NCBI GenBank assembly: GCA_028873815.1
Contig: JAPPNN010000018.1
Coordinates: 62,001 to 126,000, forward strand
From: Gemmatimonadota bacterium
GTDB lineage: Bacteria; Gemmatimonadota; Gemmatimonadetes; Longimicrobiales; Gaopeijiaceae
Length of the DNA stretch: 64,000 nt
Direction of reading: 5' to 3'
Translations under genes and position numbers: made by a program
Shown here: piece after piece, positions 62,075 to 64,000 of the stretch
How the letters are laid out: every line of letters begins with the position of its first letter
How positions within the stretch are numbered: position 1 is the stretch's first letter
The notes under the pieces: model-generated
The model's database searches: none
What the model was told of the DNA's origin: nothing
Seen by the model: the letters and a program-made list of their open reading frames with translations, nothing else

Positions 62075-63117
62075 GACGGGTCCCGTCGCGGCACCCGGCC
62101 CGGATGCGTCGCCGTTCGAATGCCGGGGGGATTCTGTCCACGGCCTGCAAGGGCGCGGGGGTCGCCGGGATCCCCCGCCGACTGTCCGAGTGCGTCGCTG
62201 CGCGCCTCGCTCAAGAGCGCCCGGCTCCGCGAGTACTCCGCCGCGGGAAGGGGCGCGTAGCCCGTCTCCCGTGCCAGCAACTCGCTCGCCGACACAAAAT
62301 GCTCGATGAAGTCGAACACGTCCCGGTCGGCCAGCAGCGCGCGCTTGACGTAGAGGTACAGGTCTCTGGACAGCGGGCTGTAGCGGCCGTCCCGGATCGC
62401 GGCGGGAGTCGGCAGGACACAGCCGAAGCCCGTGTCCACCGCGAGCATCCGCAATCGATCGGCGTGCGCCGCGTGGTGGGCGGACCCGAAATACCCCAGG
62501 GACCAGAGGTCGCCTGCAACGCCCCGGACGATAAGGTGGTCGTCCTCGGTGCGGTAGTAGTCGGTGCGGCTGGCTCCGGGCCGGCCGACGACCACACGGG
62601 TGAAGAAGCGGAAGGTCCCCGAATCGATGCCGGGCCCGAAGAGGCGGACCTTTTCCGCGGGGAGTGCGGGCCTGAGGTCGCGCCACGTCGTCACGGCGGC
62701 GTCGGGTCCCCAGATCCGGCCCAGTTCGGCAAGGGTCAGGCACGCCACGGCTTCGTTCGCGGGGTGGACCACCATGGCCACGCCGTCGCGGGCAACGGGA
62801 AGGGCCAGGAACCGGCGACCCTTCCCGCGGCACCTCGCCATCTCCGCGGCGGTCATGAGCCTCGAAGCTGTCGCGATGTCCGCTTCGTCCTCACAGAACC
62901 GCCGCAGTCCCCCGCCCGAACCAGAAATACGGATGACGATCCGCGCTGCCGGGTGTTCGCGGGCGAAAGCCTCGGAGACCGCTTCGGCAAGCGGGTAGAG
63001 ACTGCTCGAACCGTCGACCACGACGACCCGGCCTCCGTCCGGCGCGCACCCGCACAGAAGGAATACTGCCATCGACCCGGCGATCGCATGCCACCCACGG
63101 ATACCGGGCGCCGTCAT
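62071..63117 (-). CDS. pstS: Phosphate-binding lipoprotein PstS
   Basis: A 348-residue substrate-binding protein with a lipoprotein signal ending FLLCGC. Phosphate-site strands are DGSSSLYPLAEAVS, ISGSGGGLRRFCEDEADIAT and GIDSGTFRFF. Compared with usual PstS proteins it is of the short PstS-like type with an extra C-terminal tail of about 50 hydrophilic Arg/Gly/Pro-rich residues after APLPAAEYSRSRALL. Overlaps phoR and pstC by 4 bases. Confidence 0.9.
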   Translation of the reverse strand: MTAPGIRGWHAIAGSMAVFLLCGCAPDGGRVVVVDGSSSLYPLAEAVSEAFAREHPAARIVIRISGSGGGLRRFCEDEADIATASRLMTAAEMARCRGKGRRFLALPVARDGVAMVVHPANEAVACLTLAELGRIWGPDAAVTTWRDLRPALPAEKVRLFGPGIDSGTFRFFTRVVVGRPGASRTDYYRTEDDHLIVRGVAGDLWSLGYFGSAHHAAHADRLRMLAVDTGFGCVLPTPAAIRDGRYSPLSRDLYLYVKRALLADRDVFDFIEHFVSASELLARETGYAPLPAAEYSRSRALLSEARSDALGQSAGDPGDPRALAGRGQNPPGIRTATHPGRVPRRDPS

Positions 63118-64000
63118 GCCGACGCTATCCGGGCGGGTACCGCCCCGTGCAGGGGCACGGTGAAGATAATCGTCGTGCCCGAGCCCCACGTGCTCTCGGC
63201 CCCGACAGTCCCCCCCATGCTCGAGACCAGATGCCGCACGATCGCCAGCCCGAGACCCGTGCCCCCCTCCTCCCTGGAACGGGCGGCATCCACCCGGTAG
63301 AATCGCTCGAAGATCCGGGGGAGCGACGCGGCCGGAATGCCGGTTCCGTTGTCCCTCACCGAGATTCGCAGGCTTTCGCCATCCGCGAGGAAGTCCACAA
63401 CGACCTGTCCCTCCTTTTCGGGAACGTACCTGAGCGCGTTCTCGAACAGGTTGCGAAAGATCTGATAGACGGCAGCCTCGTCGCCCAATCCCTCGCCGCT
63501 TCCCTCCACCCGGAAGGCGACATCGCCCCCCGCGCGCTTTGCTTCGAGTTCCTCCCACGCCGACCAGGCAACGCGCTCGGCGCTGAACGGCTGCCGCTCG
63601 GGGCGCCACGCGCCGGATTCGTACCGCGACAGATCGAGAAGGTCGTCCACGAGGCGTTGCAGCCTGACCGTGTTGCTTTCGATGGAGTGCAGGAACTGTT
63701 GGCGAAGGTCGTCGGGAAGTCCCTCGTCCAGCACGGTCTCGGCAGCGGCCCGAATGACGGTCAAAGGGGTCTTCAGCTCGTGCGAGGCGTTGGCCACGAA
63801 ATCGGAACGAACCGCCTCAAGACGGCGGATCTCGGTCATGTCCACCAGGAGAACCACCGACCCTCCCACCGTGCCCCGCTTGGTGCGAACCTCCAGCTCC
63901 CGGTCTCCCACCGTGAGTTCCAGCCGTGCCTCGCGGCGGACTACTGAGCTCTCGAGCAGGTCCCGGAGTTCCGGGTCCCTGACCACGGAGCCAATCGGCG
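63114..64000 (-). CDS. phoR: PhoR-like sensor histidine kinase (5' end outside window)
   Basis: The C-terminal 295 residues of a membrane sensor kinase; the frame is open to the window edge. The end of a PAS-like domain (RRLEAVRSDFVANAS preceded by VVLLVDMTEI) leads to the H-box ASHELKTPLTVIRAAAETVL, N-box NLFENALRYVPE, G1 DNGTGIPAAS and G2 GGTGLGLAIVRHLVSSMGG. Its place directly before pstSCAB-phoU argues for PhoR, which autophosphorylates and activates PhoB when phosphate is scarce. The regulator gene presumably lies beyond the window. Confidence 0.9.
   Translation of the reverse strand, partial: PIGSVVRDPELRDLLESSVVRREARLELTVGDRELEVRTKRGTVGGSVVLLVDMTEIRRLEAVRSDFVANASHELKTPLTVIRAAAETVLDEGLPDDLRQQFLHSIESNTVRLQRLVDDLLDLSRYESGAWRPERQPFSAERVAWSAWEELEAKRAGGDVAFRVEGSGEGLGDEAAVYQIFRNLFENALRYVPEKEGQVVVDFLADGESLRISVRDNGTGIPAASLPRIFERFYRVDAARSREEGGTGLGLAIVRHLVSSMGGTVGAESTWGSGTTIIFTVPLHGAVPARIASA

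Noticed and set aside
1-64000. CRISPR arrays, rRNA, tRNA, transposases or phage structural genes
   Set aside because: I looked for spaced repeats, cloverleaf-like segments and transposase motifs and saw none; a tRNA/CRISPR search program should confirm.

Overview
The window comes from a GC-rich, Gram-negative-type bacterium. Two large exported VPS10/sortilin-like BNR-repeat proteins, beta-propeller lipoproteins, a TonB-dependent receptor with an N-terminal carboxypeptidase-like domain, a PQQ dehydrogenase with its cytochrome, a DUF3667 protein and many lipobox signal peptides together suggest Gemmatimonadota or a close relative. That placement is inferred from gene content; there is no rRNA or other marker gene here.

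Layout. 1-13260: exported and housekeeping genes (a lipidated-looking RidA protein, a beta-propeller lipoprotein, two sortilin-like proteins, an amidase lipoprotein, a DUF3667 membrane protein). 13268-14330: an intact Phd/PIN toxin-antitoxin pair next to joined remnants of an AbrB-type and a RelB/RelE-type system. 14312-25260: a quaternary-amine (betaine-type) catabolic region with a TPR protein, a dimethylglycine-dehydrogenase-like FAD/GcvT fusion, an HD oxygenase-like protein, a gamma-butyrobetaine-hydroxylase-like dioxygenase, a DmdA/GcvT-like folate enzyme, a TonB receptor and a BCCT transporter. 25252-33044: a VapBC-like pair, an ArsR/SRPBCC/phosphodiesterase operon, a cytochrome c followed by a PQQ dehydrogenase fused to an M28 peptidase, and two small genes. 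33237-45636: a defence island. 45801-54959: zinc-ribbon and membrane proteins, a SulP transporter, two divergent ADP/ATP-translocase-like carriers and a beta-propeller lipoprotein. 54986-64000: a compact minus-strand run, phoR-pstS-pstC-pstA-pstB-phoU-SDR-msrB-icd-zinc ribbon-gcdH.

How genes may work together. In the amine region, the dioxygenase plus HD protein resemble the two-oxygenase strategy (PhnY/PhnZ, TmpA/TmpB) that breaks C-P bonds and, for trimethylaminoethylphosphonate, releases glycine betaine. The FAD/GcvT and DmdA-like enzymes could then remove methyl groups to folate, and the BCCT carrier could import substrate. The reactions are inferred. In the defence island a near-consensus sigma-70 promoter precedes an approximately 11-kb run: a half-size HsdS, DUF5131, AbiJ-NTD4, HsdM, HsdS, an Mrr-like nuclease, HsdR and a YgjP-like protease. 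Just beyond it, converging, is a conserved-looking pair of a 324-residue unknown protein and a PIN ribonuclease. I saw no tRNA, rRNA, CRISPR array or transposase.
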